From Tropicibacter alexandrii (GTDB lineage Bacteria > Pseudomonadota > Alphaproteobacteria > Rhodobacterales > Rhodobacteraceae): a stretch of 64,000 nt of DNA. The stretch lies in the NCBI RefSeq assembly GCF_003667315.2, contig NZ_RCTZ02000004.1:124001-188000 (forward strand). The letters run 5' to 3'. A program made the position numbers and the translations under genes. The notes below the pieces were generated by a model. That model was not told the origin of the DNA. It made no database searches and saw only the letters and a program-made list of their open reading frames with translations. Within the stretch, counting starts at the first letter, position 1, and the number at the start of each line of letters is the position of its first letter. Positions 19,297 through 28,240 of this stretch are shown here, piece by piece.

Positions 19297-21141
19297 ATGT
19301 ACCGTTTCTTTGAAAATCTCGTTGATCCCTACACGGATTATCCCCGCACCGATACGCCGCCCCGGCGTCTGTTGCCCTTCCTTCTGCAATACACGCGGCC
19401 CTTTCGGGGCGTGTTCATCGCCGCGACGCTGGGTTCGATCCTGATCGCCGGGGTCGAGGTCGGCCTGATCTGGGCCATGGGCTGGGTCGTCGACCTGCTG
19501 GAAAACGACCCCGCGCAGGTCTGGGCCGATCATGGCTGGACGCTGATCGCGCTGGGCCTGTTCCTGCTGTTCCTGCGCCCCCTGATCGCGGTGTTCGATG
19601 TGGCGCTGCTGAACCAGACGATCCTGCCCAATCTGGGGACGCTGATCCGCTACCGCGCGCATGGTCATGTCTTGCGGCAATCTGTGGGCTGGTTCGAGAA
19701 CGACTTTGCCGGGCGCATCGCCAACCGGATCATGCAGACACCCCCGGCGGCGGGCGAGGTGGCGTTTCAGGTCTTCGACGCGATGACCTTTTCCATCGCC
19801 TACGTGATCGGGGCGATGGTCCTGCTGGGTGACAGCGACCCGCGCCTGATGATCCCGCTGGCGTTGTGGGTTGTGCTCTATGGCCTGCTGATCCGCTGGA
19901 CGATCCGCAACGTGTCCCCCGCGTCCAAGGCGTCGTCTGACGCGCGGTCCCAGTTCACGGGCCGTGTGGTAGACAGCTACAGCAACATCCACTCGGTCAA
20001 GATGTTCGCGCAGGGCGAGGCTGAGCTGGATTATGGTCGCGAGGCGATCGAGCATGCGCGGCGGACCTTCTTCCGCGAAATGCGGCTCTATACCACCATG
20101 GATGTGGCCCTGAACGTGCTGAACGGCTTGCTGATCGTCGGCGTTGTCGGGCTGGCTTTGGCGCTTTGGATGGGTGGCAATGCGACGGCGGGTGCGGTCG
20201 CAGCGGCGACGGCACTGGTGTTGCGCCTGAATGCCATGACCGGCTGGATCATGTGGGCGACCACGTCGTTGTTCCGCGAGCTTGGTGTTGTCCAGGAAGG
20301 GATGGAGACGATTGCCCAGCCGATCACGCTGGTCGATGCGCCGGACGCGCAGCCACTAAGGCTGACCGAGGGGCGGATCGAGATGACCGCCCTCAGCCAC
20401 CATTACGGGCGCGGGTCTGGCGGGCTGAACGCGTTGGACCTGACCATTGCGCCGGGCGAAAAGGTCGGCCTTGTCGGGCGGTCGGGTGCGGGGAAATCGA
20501 CCCTCGTCAAGCTGCTCCTGCGGTTCTACGACCCTGAAAGCGGCACGATCCGGATCGACGGGCAGGATATCACCCATGTCACCCAAGACAGCCTGCGCCT
20601 GAATATCGGCATGGTTGGGCAGGATTCGAGCCTGATGCACCGCTCCGTGCGTGAGAATATCCTGTATGGCCGCCCCGACGCGACGGACGCGCAAATGATC
20701 GCCGCCGCCCGTCAGGCGCAGGCGCATGACTTCATCCTTGATCTGCAAGACCCCGAGGGGCGCACAGGCTATGACGCGCAGGTGGGTGAACGCGGGGTGA
20801 AACTGTCCGGCGGGCAGCGGCAGCGCATCGCGCTCGCCCGCGTGATCCTGAAGGACGCGCCCATTCTGGTACTGGACGAGGCCACCAGTGCGCTCGATTC
20901 CGAGGTCGAGGCCGCCATTCAGGACACGCTCTACGGCATGATGGAGGGCAAGACCGTGATCGCCATCGCCCACCGCCTGTCCACCATCGCCCGGATGGAC
21001 CGGATTCTGGTGCTGGACGACGGCCGCATTGTCGAGGACGGCCCGCATGACGCGCTTTTGGCGCAGGGCGGGCTATATGCCGGGTTCTGGGCGCGTCAAT
21101 CCGGCGGGTTCATCGACGCGGGAGAGGAGGCCGCCGAGTGA
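19297..21141 (+). CDS. ABC exporter half-transporter, first of three
   Basis: A 614-residue fusion of a six-helix membrane domain (about residues 25-310) and an ATPase domain (about 345-595), the ABCB/MsbA-like exporter layout. ATPase motifs are intact: Walker A GRSGAGKST, signature LSGGQRQRIALAR, Walker B VLDEATSAL and the switch histidine in IAIAHRLSTI. I chose ATG 19297 (MYRFFENLVDPY), where the family N-terminus begins; an in-frame ATG at 19234 would add 21 unlike residues. It overlaps the second exporter gene by 4 bases. Substrate unknown. Confidence 0.9.
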   Translation: MYRFFENLVDPYTDYPRTDTPPRRLLPFLLQYTRPFRGVFIAATLGSILIAGVEVGLIWAMGWVVDLLENDPAQVWADHGWTLIALGLFLLFLRPLIAVFDVALLNQTILPNLGTLIRYRAHGHVLRQSVGWFENDFAGRIANRIMQTPPAAGEVAFQVFDAMTFSIAYVIGAMVLLGDSDPRLMIPLALWVVLYGLLIRWTIRNVSPASKASSDARSQFTGRVVDSYSNIHSVKMFAQGEAELDYGREAIEHARRTFFREMRLYTTMDVALNVLNGLLIVGVVGLALALWMGGNATAGAVAAATALVLRLNAMTGWIMWATTSLFRELGVVQEGMETIAQPITLVDAPDAQPLRLTEGRIEMTALSHHYGRGSGGLNALDLTIAPGEKVGLVGRSGAGKSTLVKLLLRFYDPESGTIRIDGQDITHVTQDSLRLNIGMVGQDSSLMHRSVRENILYGRPDATDAQMIAAARQAQAHDFILDLQDPEGRTGYDAQVGERGVKLSGGQRQRIALARVILKDAPILVLDEATSALDSEVEAAIQDTLYGMMEGKTVIAIAHRLSTIARMDRILVLDDGRIVEDGPHDALLAQGGLYAGFWARQSGGFIDAGEEAAE

Positions 21142-22982
21142 AACAGACCCTGATCCAGCGCGCGGGCGGCCTTGTCGACACCCGCGCCCCCGGCGAGGGC
21201 CCGCCCCCCGCCACGCTCTGGCGCTTCATGCTTTGGGCGCTCAAGGGCGCTTGGCCGGTGATCGCACTGGGCGTCGTGATCTCGCTTTCTGCGGGCGGGG
21301 TCGAGGTGCTGTCGATGTATATGCTCGGCCTGATCGTCGATCTGGTGGCGGGCGAAACAGGCTCTATCCTTGCCCATTGGCCGCTTTTGCTGGTGGCCGC
21401 CGGGTTGATGGTCGTCGTCCGCCCGCTGCTGTTTGGGGGCCTCGCCCTGACCCAGACGGTGATGATCGGGCCGAATGTCTTCAACCTTGTGATGACGCGG
21501 CTCTATCGTTGGACGATCGACCAGTCGGTGACCTTCTTCGACAATGACTTTGCCGGGCGGCTGGCGCAGAAAAAGGTGCAGGCGGCGAATTCTCTGACCG
21601 AGGTCACCATCGAATCCGTCAATGCCCTGACGCTGGGGTTGGCGACGGTGATCGGCACCATGGCGTTGCTGGGCGCGGTCAATCCGTGGCTCGTGCTGAT
21701 CCTTCTCGTTTGGTTCGCGGGGTACCTCGCCTTCCTGCGGGTCTACCTGCCGAAAATCCGCGTCCGCTCCGCCGCCCGCGCAGGTGCCCGCGCCAATGTG
21801 ACCGGGCAGGTGGTCGACACCCTGTCCAACATCAAGACGGTGAAGCTGTTCGCCGGGCGCAGGCACGAGGATTCCATGACCTTGGGCGCGCTCGACGACC
21901 TGCGCGGCAAGGCCTTGGCCTTTGGCGACCTGACCACGCGCTTTCGCCTTGGGCTGATCGCGATTGCCGGGCTGTTGCCGGTTACGCTGATCGGCGCGGC
22001 GATTGCCATGCGCGGGTCCGTCACGCCGGGCGACATTGCCGCGATCGGCGGCACCGCGCTGCGGCTGGCGCAAATGACCGGCTGGATCAGCTTTTCGATC
22101 ATGGTGATCTACGGCCATCTCGGCGAGGTCGAGGATGGCATGACCACGCTTTCCGTAGCGCATGACCTGACCGATGCGCCCGACGCGGTCGCGCTCGAGG
22201 TCCCACAGGGCGAGATCCGCTATGACGATGTCAGCTTCACCTATGGCGGCGAATCCGGCGGGATCGAGGGGATCGACCTGACCATCACCCCCGGTGAAAA
22301 GCTCGCCATCGTGGGCGCGTCCGGCGCGGGGAAATCGACCCTCGTGGCGCTGCTGATGCGGCTCTATGACACCGAAAAAGGCGCGGTTCGCATCGACGGG
22401 CAGGACATCCGCACCGTCACCCAAGACAGCCTGCGCAGCCAGATCGGCATGGTCACGCAGGAAACCTCGATGTTCAACCGCTCGGCCTTGGACAATATCC
22501 GCTATGGCCGCCCCGACGCAACACAGGAGCAGGTCACCGCCGCCGCCCGCCGCGCCGAGGCGCATGAGTTCATCCTTGACCTCAAGGATGCCGAGGGGCG
22601 CACGGGCTATGGGGCCTTCCTTGGCGAACGCGGTGTGAAACTGTCCGGCGGGCAACGGCAGCGCATCGCCCTTGCCCGCGCCATTCTGAAGGACGCGCCG
22701 ATTCTGGTGCTGGACGAGGCGACAAGCGCGCTCGATTCCGAAGTTGAGGCGGAAATTCAGACCGCGCTGACCAGCTTCATGCAGGGCAAGACGGTGCTGG
22801 CGATTGCGCACCGGCTGTCGACGATTTCCGCCATGGATCGCATCATCGTGCTGGAACAGGGTCACATTGCCGAAGAAGGCACCCACGATGACCTGCTGTC
22901 CCAACAGGGTCTCTATGCCCGCTATTGGGAGCGCCAGTCCGGTGGATTCCTCGGGGATGACGCCGCCGAGGCCGCCGAATGA
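21138..22982 (+). CDS. ABC exporter half-transporter, second of three
   Basis: A 614-residue exporter of the same layout as its neighbours: membrane domain to about residue 330, ATPase beyond. Walker A GASGAGKST, signature LSGGQRQRIALAR, Walker B VLDEATSALDSE and IAIAHRLSTI are all present, so it should be catalytically competent. The membrane part includes FFDNDFAGRLAQKK, shared with the third copy (FFENDFAGRLSQKA). Overlaps of 4 bases at both ends tie it to its neighbours. Substrate unknown. Confidence 0.9.
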   Translation: MKQTLIQRAGGLVDTRAPGEGPPPATLWRFMLWALKGAWPVIALGVVISLSAGGVEVLSMYMLGLIVDLVAGETGSILAHWPLLLVAAGLMVVVRPLLFGGLALTQTVMIGPNVFNLVMTRLYRWTIDQSVTFFDNDFAGRLAQKKVQAANSLTEVTIESVNALTLGLATVIGTMALLGAVNPWLVLILLVWFAGYLAFLRVYLPKIRVRSAARAGARANVTGQVVDTLSNIKTVKLFAGRRHEDSMTLGALDDLRGKALAFGDLTTRFRLGLIAIAGLLPVTLIGAAIAMRGSVTPGDIAAIGGTALRLAQMTGWISFSIMVIYGHLGEVEDGMTTLSVAHDLTDAPDAVALEVPQGEIRYDDVSFTYGGESGGIEGIDLTITPGEKLAIVGASGAGKSTLVALLMRLYDTEKGAVRIDGQDIRTVTQDSLRSQIGMVTQETSMFNRSALDNIRYGRPDATQEQVTAAARRAEAHEFILDLKDAEGRTGYGAFLGERGVKLSGGQRQRIALARAILKDAPILVLDEATSALDSEVEAEIQTALTSFMQGKTVLAIAHRLSTISAMDRIIVLEQGHIAEEGTHDDLLSQQGLYARYWERQSGGFLGDDAAEAAE

Positions 22983-24808
22983 TCCGCAACTGGCTGCCGC
23001 AGATCGACCCGTTTGTGCCCGCCGACGGCCCGCCGCCACAGGGGCTTTGGCCCTTCATGCGCTGGGCGTTGAAAGGGGCGGAGCCCGCCATCGCGCTGGC
23101 CTGCGCCGTCACCGTGCTGGTCGGCCTGACCGAAGTCTTCGTCGCGCGCTACACCGCATGGGTCATCGACAGCGCTGCCGCCGCTGGCCCGGGGGAGTTC
23201 TGGGGGGCGTTCTGGCCTCAGATCCTTGTGGGCGTGGGATTTTACCTGCTGTTCCGGCCCTTGCTGTTCCTGTTCGATGCGGCGGTCAGCGGGGTGATGC
23301 TGGGGCCGAACCTGTTCCCGTTGGTCATGGCGCGCATCAACCAGCATACGATGGGCCATTCGATGGCCTTTTTCGAGAACGACTTTGCCGGGCGGCTCAG
23401 CCAGAAGGCCAACCAGATTGCCCGCTCCCTGACCGATCTGGTGGTCGAAGTGACCGATGTGATCGTCTATTCGCTGGCGATGTTCGCGGGGGCGTTTTTC
23501 ATCCTTGGCGACGTCAGTTGGCGGTTGTTGCTGGTGTTCCTCGTCTGGGGTCTGCTCTACGCGGCGGCGCTGCGCTATTTCATCCCGCGGGTGCAGGCGC
23601 GTTCGGCCAAGCGGGCGGGGGCGCGCACGCAGGTGATCGGGCAGATCGTCGACACCTTGTCGAACATTTCGACGGTCAAACTGTTTGCCCGCGACCATGA
23701 CGAAGACCGCACGACCCGCGACACGCTGGACGTCTACCGCCAGCGCAGTCTCGATTTCGGCGAGCTGTCGGCGGTGTTCCGCATGGTGCTGATGACGCTG
23801 GGGGGCATCCTGCCGATGGTGTCGATCCTGATGGCGCTGTTCCTGTTCAGCCGGGGGCAGGCCTCGGCGGGGGATATCGCCATGACGGCGATGATGACCA
23901 CGCGGCTTGCGATGCTGACCAACCGGCTGGGGCGCGTGTCGATCCAGATCTTTACCCAAGTGGGCGAGATCGAGGACGGGGTGGGAACTTTGGCCCCGCC
24001 CCATGCCATCGTGGACCGCCCCGGCGCGCAGGCGCAGGCGGATCGCGGGCCGATCCGGTTTGACCATGTGGGCTTTGCCTATGGCGGCGAAAGCCGTGCG
24101 CTGCGGGGCTTTGACCTGACGATTGCCGAGGGCGAAAAGATCGCACTGGTCGGCGCCTCGGGGGCGGGGAAATCGACGGCGGTGTCGCTGCTGCTGCGGC
24201 TGCATGAGGTGGAACAGGGTCGCATCACGCTGGCGGGCACCGATATCCGCGACCTGACGCAGCAGGCCTTGCGGCGGCAGATCGCCGTGGTGCGGCAGGA
24301 CACCGCCATGTTCAACCGCTCCGCAATGGAGAATATCCGCTATGGCCGCCCCGATGCGACGGATGACGAGGTTTTTGAGGCGGCGCGCAGGGCGGCGGCG
24401 CATGACTTCATCCTCGACCTGATCGATGGCAAGGGGCGCACCGGCTATGACGCGCGGCTGGGTGAGCGCGGGGTGAAACTGTCCGGCGGGCAGCGCCAGC
24501 GCATCGCCTTGGCCCGTGCCATCCTGAAAGACGCGCCGATCCTCGTGCTGGACGAGGCGACAAGCGCGCTCGATTCAGAGGTCGAGGCGGAAATTCAGGA
24601 CGCGCTGCAAGAGGTGATGCTGGGCAAGACCGTGGTCGCCATCGCGCACCGCCTGTCGACGATCGCCGCCATGGACCGGATCATCGTGATGGATCAGGGC
24701 CAGATCGTCGAGCAGGGCAGCCATGACGTGCTTCTGGCGAAACAGGGTCTGTATGCGCGCTATTGGGAGCGGCAGTCCGGTGGCTTCCTCGGGCAGGCGG
24801 CGGAGTAG
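22979..24808 (+). CDS. ABC exporter half-transporter, third of three
   Basis: A 609-residue exporter, again membrane domain then ATPase, with Walker A GASGAGKST, signature LSGGQRQRIALAR, Walker B VLDEATSALDSE and IAIAHRLSTI intact. Its C-terminus (YARYWERQSGGFLG) is nearly identical to that of the second copy, evidence of tandem duplication. With three complete half-transporters made at similar levels, homodimers and several heterodimers are possible. Nothing downstream within the transcript indicates the cargo. Confidence 0.9.
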   Translation: MIRNWLPQIDPFVPADGPPPQGLWPFMRWALKGAEPAIALACAVTVLVGLTEVFVARYTAWVIDSAAAAGPGEFWGAFWPQILVGVGFYLLFRPLLFLFDAAVSGVMLGPNLFPLVMARINQHTMGHSMAFFENDFAGRLSQKANQIARSLTDLVVEVTDVIVYSLAMFAGAFFILGDVSWRLLLVFLVWGLLYAAALRYFIPRVQARSAKRAGARTQVIGQIVDTLSNISTVKLFARDHDEDRTTRDTLDVYRQRSLDFGELSAVFRMVLMTLGGILPMVSILMALFLFSRGQASAGDIAMTAMMTTRLAMLTNRLGRVSIQIFTQVGEIEDGVGTLAPPHAIVDRPGAQAQADRGPIRFDHVGFAYGGESRALRGFDLTIAEGEKIALVGASGAGKSTAVSLLLRLHEVEQGRITLAGTDIRDLTQQALRRQIAVVRQDTAMFNRSAMENIRYGRPDATDDEVFEAARRAAAHDFILDLIDGKGRTGYDARLGERGVKLSGGQRQRIALARAILKDAPILVLDEATSALDSEVEAEIQDALQEVMLGKTVVAIAHRLSTIAAMDRIIVMDQGQIVEQGSHDVLLAKQGLYARYWERQSGGFLGQAAE

Positions 24809-24853
24809 GGGCTTTACCCTAGGCGGCGCGCGGGCGAAAAGCGGGCGCAATTT

Positions 24854-24875
24854 GGGTATTTTGACCAAGAAGAAG
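24854..24875 (+). repeat. Intergenic GGGTATTTT-GACCAAGAAG motif, copy 1
   Basis: The stretch GGGTATTTTGACCAAGAAG, preceded by GC-rich sequence, lies between the last ABC gene and the RNA methyltransferase gene. A close relative (AAGGTATTTTGGGACCAAAG, then AAG) sits at 33641-33663 after the MarR gene. Both follow a GC-rich stretch just behind a stop codon. It looks like a dispersed intergenic element. Confidence 0.5.
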
Positions 24876-24890
24876 CACTGGGGCGGTGAA

Positions 24891-26114
24891 ATGTCTGAAC
24901 CGACGCGCGTGACGGTGGAGCGGCTGGGGCATAAAGGCGACGGGATCGCGCCCGGCCCGGTCTTTGTGCCGGGGATTCTGCCGGGCGAAGAGGTCGAGGG
25001 TGTGCTGGAGGGCGACACGCTGAGCGCGCCGAAGATCGTCACGCCCTCCGTGGACCGGGTCGCGCCGCCCTGTCGCCATGCCAAGGCCTGTGGCGGCTGC
25101 CAGTTGCAGCACGCCTCGGACGGGTTTGTCGAGGGGTGGAAACTGGACGTGGTGCGCCGCGCGCTGGATGCGCAAGGCATCGATGCGCCGATCGATGGCA
25201 TCGCCACCTCGCCCCGGCAATCGCGCCGTCGCGCCACGTTTTCCGCGAAACGCACCAAGAAGGGCGCGCTGGCGGGCTTTCACCAGAAAGGCTCGGACGT
25301 GGTGATCGACGTGCCGGATTGCCTGCTTGTGACGCCCGCGCTGACCGCCGCGCTGCCGATGGTGCAGGCGCTGGCGGTGCTGGGGGCCTCGCGCAAGGGC
25401 GAGTTGTCGGTGACGGTGACGGAGACGCGCACTGGGCTGGACGTCGCCGTCACCGGCGGCAAGGAGATCGACACGCAGTTTCGCAGCGATCTGGCCGAGA
25501 TCGCCCGCACCCATGACCTGGCCCGGCTGACTTGGGACGACGAATCGCTGACCCGCCGCCAGCCGATCCTGTTGATGGGCAAGGCCGAGGTCACGCCGCC
25601 CCCCGGTGCCTTTCTGCAAGCCACGGCTGAGGGCGAGACTGCGCTGCTGACCGCCGTGCGCGAGGCCTTGAAAGGCGCGACGCATATCGCCGACCTGTTC
25701 GCGGGCTGCGGCACCTTTGCCCTGCCCTTGGCCGAGCAGGCGCGGGTGCATGCGGTCGAGGGGGAAAAGACCATGGTCAAGGCGCTGGACCATGGATGGC
25801 GCAACGCGACCGGCTTGAAACACGTCACCAGCGCCGCGCGCGACCTGTTCCGCAACCCGCTTTTGCCCGACGAGCTGGCGCGGTTCGACGGTGTGGTCAT
25901 CGACCCGCCCCGCGCCGGGGCCGAGGCGCAGATCGCCGAGATCGCCAAGACAAAGATCCCCCGCATCGCACATGTGTCCTGCAACCCCGTCACCTTTGCG
26001 CGCGACAGCGCCGTGCTGCTGCGCAACGGGTGGACAATCACTTCGCTCCGTGTGGTTGACCAGTTCCGCTGGTCCACCCATCTGGAACTCGTCGCCGCCT
26101 TTCACCGGAGTTGA
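24891..26114 (+). CDS. Class I SAM-dependent RNA uracil-C5 methyltransferase (RlmD/TrmA family)
   Basis: A 407-residue RNA methyltransferase. An N-terminal TRAM-like strand region is followed by an iron-sulfur cluster site (C61, C67, C70 in CRHAKACGGC, with a fourth cysteine in the VPDCLL segment). The SAM loop is IADLFAGCGTFALP. The catalytic cysteine is in HVSCNPVTFARD. This set matches RlmD/RumA-type 23S rRNA methyltransferases rather than TrmA, but the exact target base is not readable. The start was placed at ATG 24891 by the family N-terminus. The ion-channel gene begins 3 bases after its stop. Confidence 0.9.
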   Translation: MSEPTRVTVERLGHKGDGIAPGPVFVPGILPGEEVEGVLEGDTLSAPKIVTPSVDRVAPPCRHAKACGGCQLQHASDGFVEGWKLDVVRRALDAQGIDAPIDGIATSPRQSRRRATFSAKRTKKGALAGFHQKGSDVVIDVPDCLLVTPALTAALPMVQALAVLGASRKGELSVTVTETRTGLDVAVTGGKEIDTQFRSDLAEIARTHDLARLTWDDESLTRRQPILLMGKAEVTPPPGAFLQATAEGETALLTAVREALKGATHIADLFAGCGTFALPLAEQARVHAVEGEKTMVKALDHGWRNATGLKHVTSAARDLFRNPLLPDELARFDGVVIDPPRAGAEAQIAEIAKTKIPRIAHVSCNPVTFARDSAVLLRNGWTITSLRVVDQFRWSTHLELVAAFHRS

Positions 26115-26117
26115 ACC

Positions 26118-26885
26118 ATGCGCCAGCGCCTCGGGCAGATCCTTGATCTGTCTCTGACCCAGAATGTCATCATCGGGGTGATCCTGCTGAACGCGGTGAT
26201 CCTCGGGATGGAGACTTCCGACACGCTGATGGCGCAATACGGGCCGGTGCTGCGGATGCTCGACCTTGCCTGTCTTGCGGTCTTCACCGCCGAGATCGTG
26301 GCCAAGCTGATCGCGCGCGGGCCTGCGTTTTTCAAAAGCGGCTGGAACATCTTCGATTTCATCATCGTGGGCATCGCCTATCTGCCTGCCACGCAAGGGT
26401 TTTCCGTGTTGCGGGCGCTGCGCATCCTGCGGGTGTTGCGCGTGGTCTCGGTCGCGCCGCGCCTGCGCCGGGTGGTCGAGGGCTTCATCACCGCGCTGCC
26501 GGGCATGGGGAGCGTGTTCCTGCTGATGGCGATCATCTTCTACATCGGGGCGGTGATGGCGACCAAGCTGTTCGGCGACAGCTTTCCGCAATGGTTCGGC
26601 GATCTGGGGAACTCGGCCTATTCGCTGTTCCAGATCATGACGCTGGAATCGTGGTCCATGGGCATCGTGCGCCCGGTGATGGAGGTCTATCCCTATGCCT
26701 GGGCGTTCTTTGTGCCGTTCATCATGGTCACGACCTTCGCGGTGGTGAACCTGCTGGTCGGTCTGATCGTGAACTCGATGCAGGACGCCCATCACGAAGA
26801 GGATGTGGTGCGCACCGATGCCTATCGCGACGAGGTCATCGCGCGGCTGGAGGCCATCGAGAAGCATCTGGCAGACAGGCGCTGA
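26118..26885 (+). CDS. Bacterial voltage-gated sodium channel (BacNav/NaChBac family)
   Basis: A 255-residue single-repeat six-helix channel that assembles as a tetramer in the inner membrane. The S4 sensor has four arginines at exact three-residue spacing (R99, R102, R105, R108). S2 has E59 and S3 D80 as countercharges. The pore carries the sodium selectivity filter TLESWSM (residues 175-181), the same as characterised bacterial sodium channels. S6 ends near VGLIVNSMQ, and the tail from residue 235 forms a charged coiled coil (DEVIARLEAIEKHL), the usual tetramerisation helix. It starts 3 bases after the methyltransferase gene. The physiological role is unknown. Confidence 0.93.
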   Translation: MRQRLGQILDLSLTQNVIIGVILLNAVILGMETSDTLMAQYGPVLRMLDLACLAVFTAEIVAKLIARGPAFFKSGWNIFDFIIVGIAYLPATQGFSVLRALRILRVLRVVSVAPRLRRVVEGFITALPGMGSVFLLMAIIFYIGAVMATKLFGDSFPQWFGDLGNSAYSLFQIMTLESWSMGIVRPVMEVYPYAWAFFVPFIMVTTFAVVNLLVGLIVNSMQDAHHEEDVVRTDAYRDEVIARLEAIEKHLADRR

Positions 26886-26967
26886 GGGGCGCCGACTGGC
26901 GAAATCGTGATCTTCGCCGGGCCCCGGTTTCGGTGTATAAGGCCGAAAAATACCAAAGGGGCAGACG

Positions 26968-27459
26968 ATGCGATTGATCCGGGTTCTTTTGATCCTGACA
27001 CTGGGCTTGGGCGTTTCGGCGTGCAGCAAGTTCGCGACGTACAATGGGCCCGAAGTGACCCATGTCGTCGTCAACAAGGGCGACCGGCGGATGTATCTCT
27101 TGCACGGGACCGAGGTGCTGGAGGATTACGATATCGGGCTGGGCTTTGCGCCTGCCGGGCACAAGCAGGTCGAGGGCGACGGCAAGACCCCCGAGGGCAC
27201 CTATATCATCGACCGCCGCAATCCGAATTCGCAGTTTTTCCTGTCGATCGGGGTGTCCTATCCCAATGTTCAGGATCGGGAAAATGCACGGGCGCTGGGG
27301 AAATCGCCGGGCGGCGACATCTTTATCCACGGGCGGCCGTGGAAGTATCGCAAGGGCGGGCGCGACTGGACGGCGGGTTGTATCGCCGTGACGAATTCCG
27401 AGATGCGCGAGATCTATGCCATGGTGAAGAACGGCACGCCGATCACCATCAATCCGTGA
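26968..27459 (+). CDS. L,D-transpeptidase (YkuD) lipoprotein
   Basis: Catalyses 3-3 peptidoglycan cross-links, or links peptidoglycan to other proteins, in the periplasm. The 163-residue precursor has a lipoprotein signal with lipobox GVSAC, placing C19 at the mature N-terminus. The YkuD domain contains FIHGRPW and the catalytic TAGCIAVTNSEM (cysteine near residue 138). Domain size is minimal, with no LysM or binding module. A second YkuD protein lies at 28241. It probably has its own promoter, in the 80 bases after the channel gene. Confidence 0.9.
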   Translation: MRLIRVLLILTLGLGVSACSKFATYNGPEVTHVVVNKGDRRMYLLHGTEVLEDYDIGLGFAPAGHKQVEGDGKTPEGTYIIDRRNPNSQFFLSIGVSYPNVQDRENARALGKSPGGDIFIHGRPWKYRKGGRDWTAGCIAVTNSEMREIYAMVKNGTPITINP

Positions 27460-27524
27460 AGGCGGGCTTACGGGTGATTAACGTTAACCCATTGTAAACG
27501 TGGGAGGTTTCGCGGCGAAACCTG

Positions 27525-28073
27525 TCAGCTTTGGATCGGGGCCGCGCCGCCCGCCGCGCCGAGCACCATCACCCACCAGATCTTGCCATTGTCTTCCTGA
27601 TGCCATTCAAAGCCCAGATCGGTGGCGTTGGGGTCCAGCACGACGCGCTTGGTGTCGGGGTTCTCCATCCATGCGGCGAGGGTTTCCAGCTCGGTCTCGT
27701 AGGTTTCCGAGATGTCCTCGCCGATGAGGCGACCGGGATAGCCGACACGGCGGACGCGGTCGATGGGCGACGATCCGTCCGAGCCGAAATGCCATGGCCG
27801 GTTCTGCACTGCCATGTCTCGGGCATGGGTCGCGGCGGCGGCGTTGAGCTGGGCGTTCAGCGACACTGGCGCGGCACCCGCTGCCTGACGCAGGGCGTTG
27901 ACCGAATCGAGCAGGCGGTACTGGATCTTGCCGCGGTCACCCGGCCCGATGCGATAGACCTTGGGCAGGGGTCTGCCATCCGGACCAAGGCGGTTCGGGG
28001 TCTCGACCGGGGCGGTGGTGCAGGCCGCGATGGCCAGCGCCGAGGACAGGGCGAGGAAGGTACGACGGTTCAT
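27525..28073 (-). CDS. CAP/SCP-domain lipoprotein
   Basis: A 182-residue precursor with a lipobox LAIAAC (C18), so a lipid-anchored periplasmic or outer-membrane protein. The mature part is a CAP (SCP/PR1) domain: helix NALRQAAGAAPVSLNAQLNA, the histidine in THARDMA, HFGSDGSSPIDRVRRVGY, and a late segment DLGFEWHQEDNGKIWWVMV. CAP proteins are widespread and mostly uncharacterised in bacteria. The start at 28073 (MNRRTF) gives a proper signal peptide. The gene lies between two L,D-transpeptidase genes, suggesting an envelope role. Confidence 0.85.
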   Translation of the reverse strand: MNRRTFLALSSALAIAACTTAPVETPNRLGPDGRPLPKVYRIGPGDRGKIQYRLLDSVNALRQAAGAAPVSLNAQLNAAAATHARDMAVQNRPWHFGSDGSSPIDRVRRVGYPGRLIGEDISETYETELETLAAWMENPDTKRVVLDPNATDLGFEWHQEDNGKIWWVMVLGAAGGAAPIQS

Positions 28074-28240
28074 GGCTGCTCTCGAATTCGGTATATCCCA
28101 ACGGCCTATACAAAAGGGCGTTGCCATTCAAACCCACATCGGCGTGAGTTCGCCAGATCGCGCCTGTTTGAATTGCGACTGCGGCTTTCGGGCAATAAAC
28201 TGCCCACGAATTTCCGAAGAGCGTGTTAACCAGGGGTACG

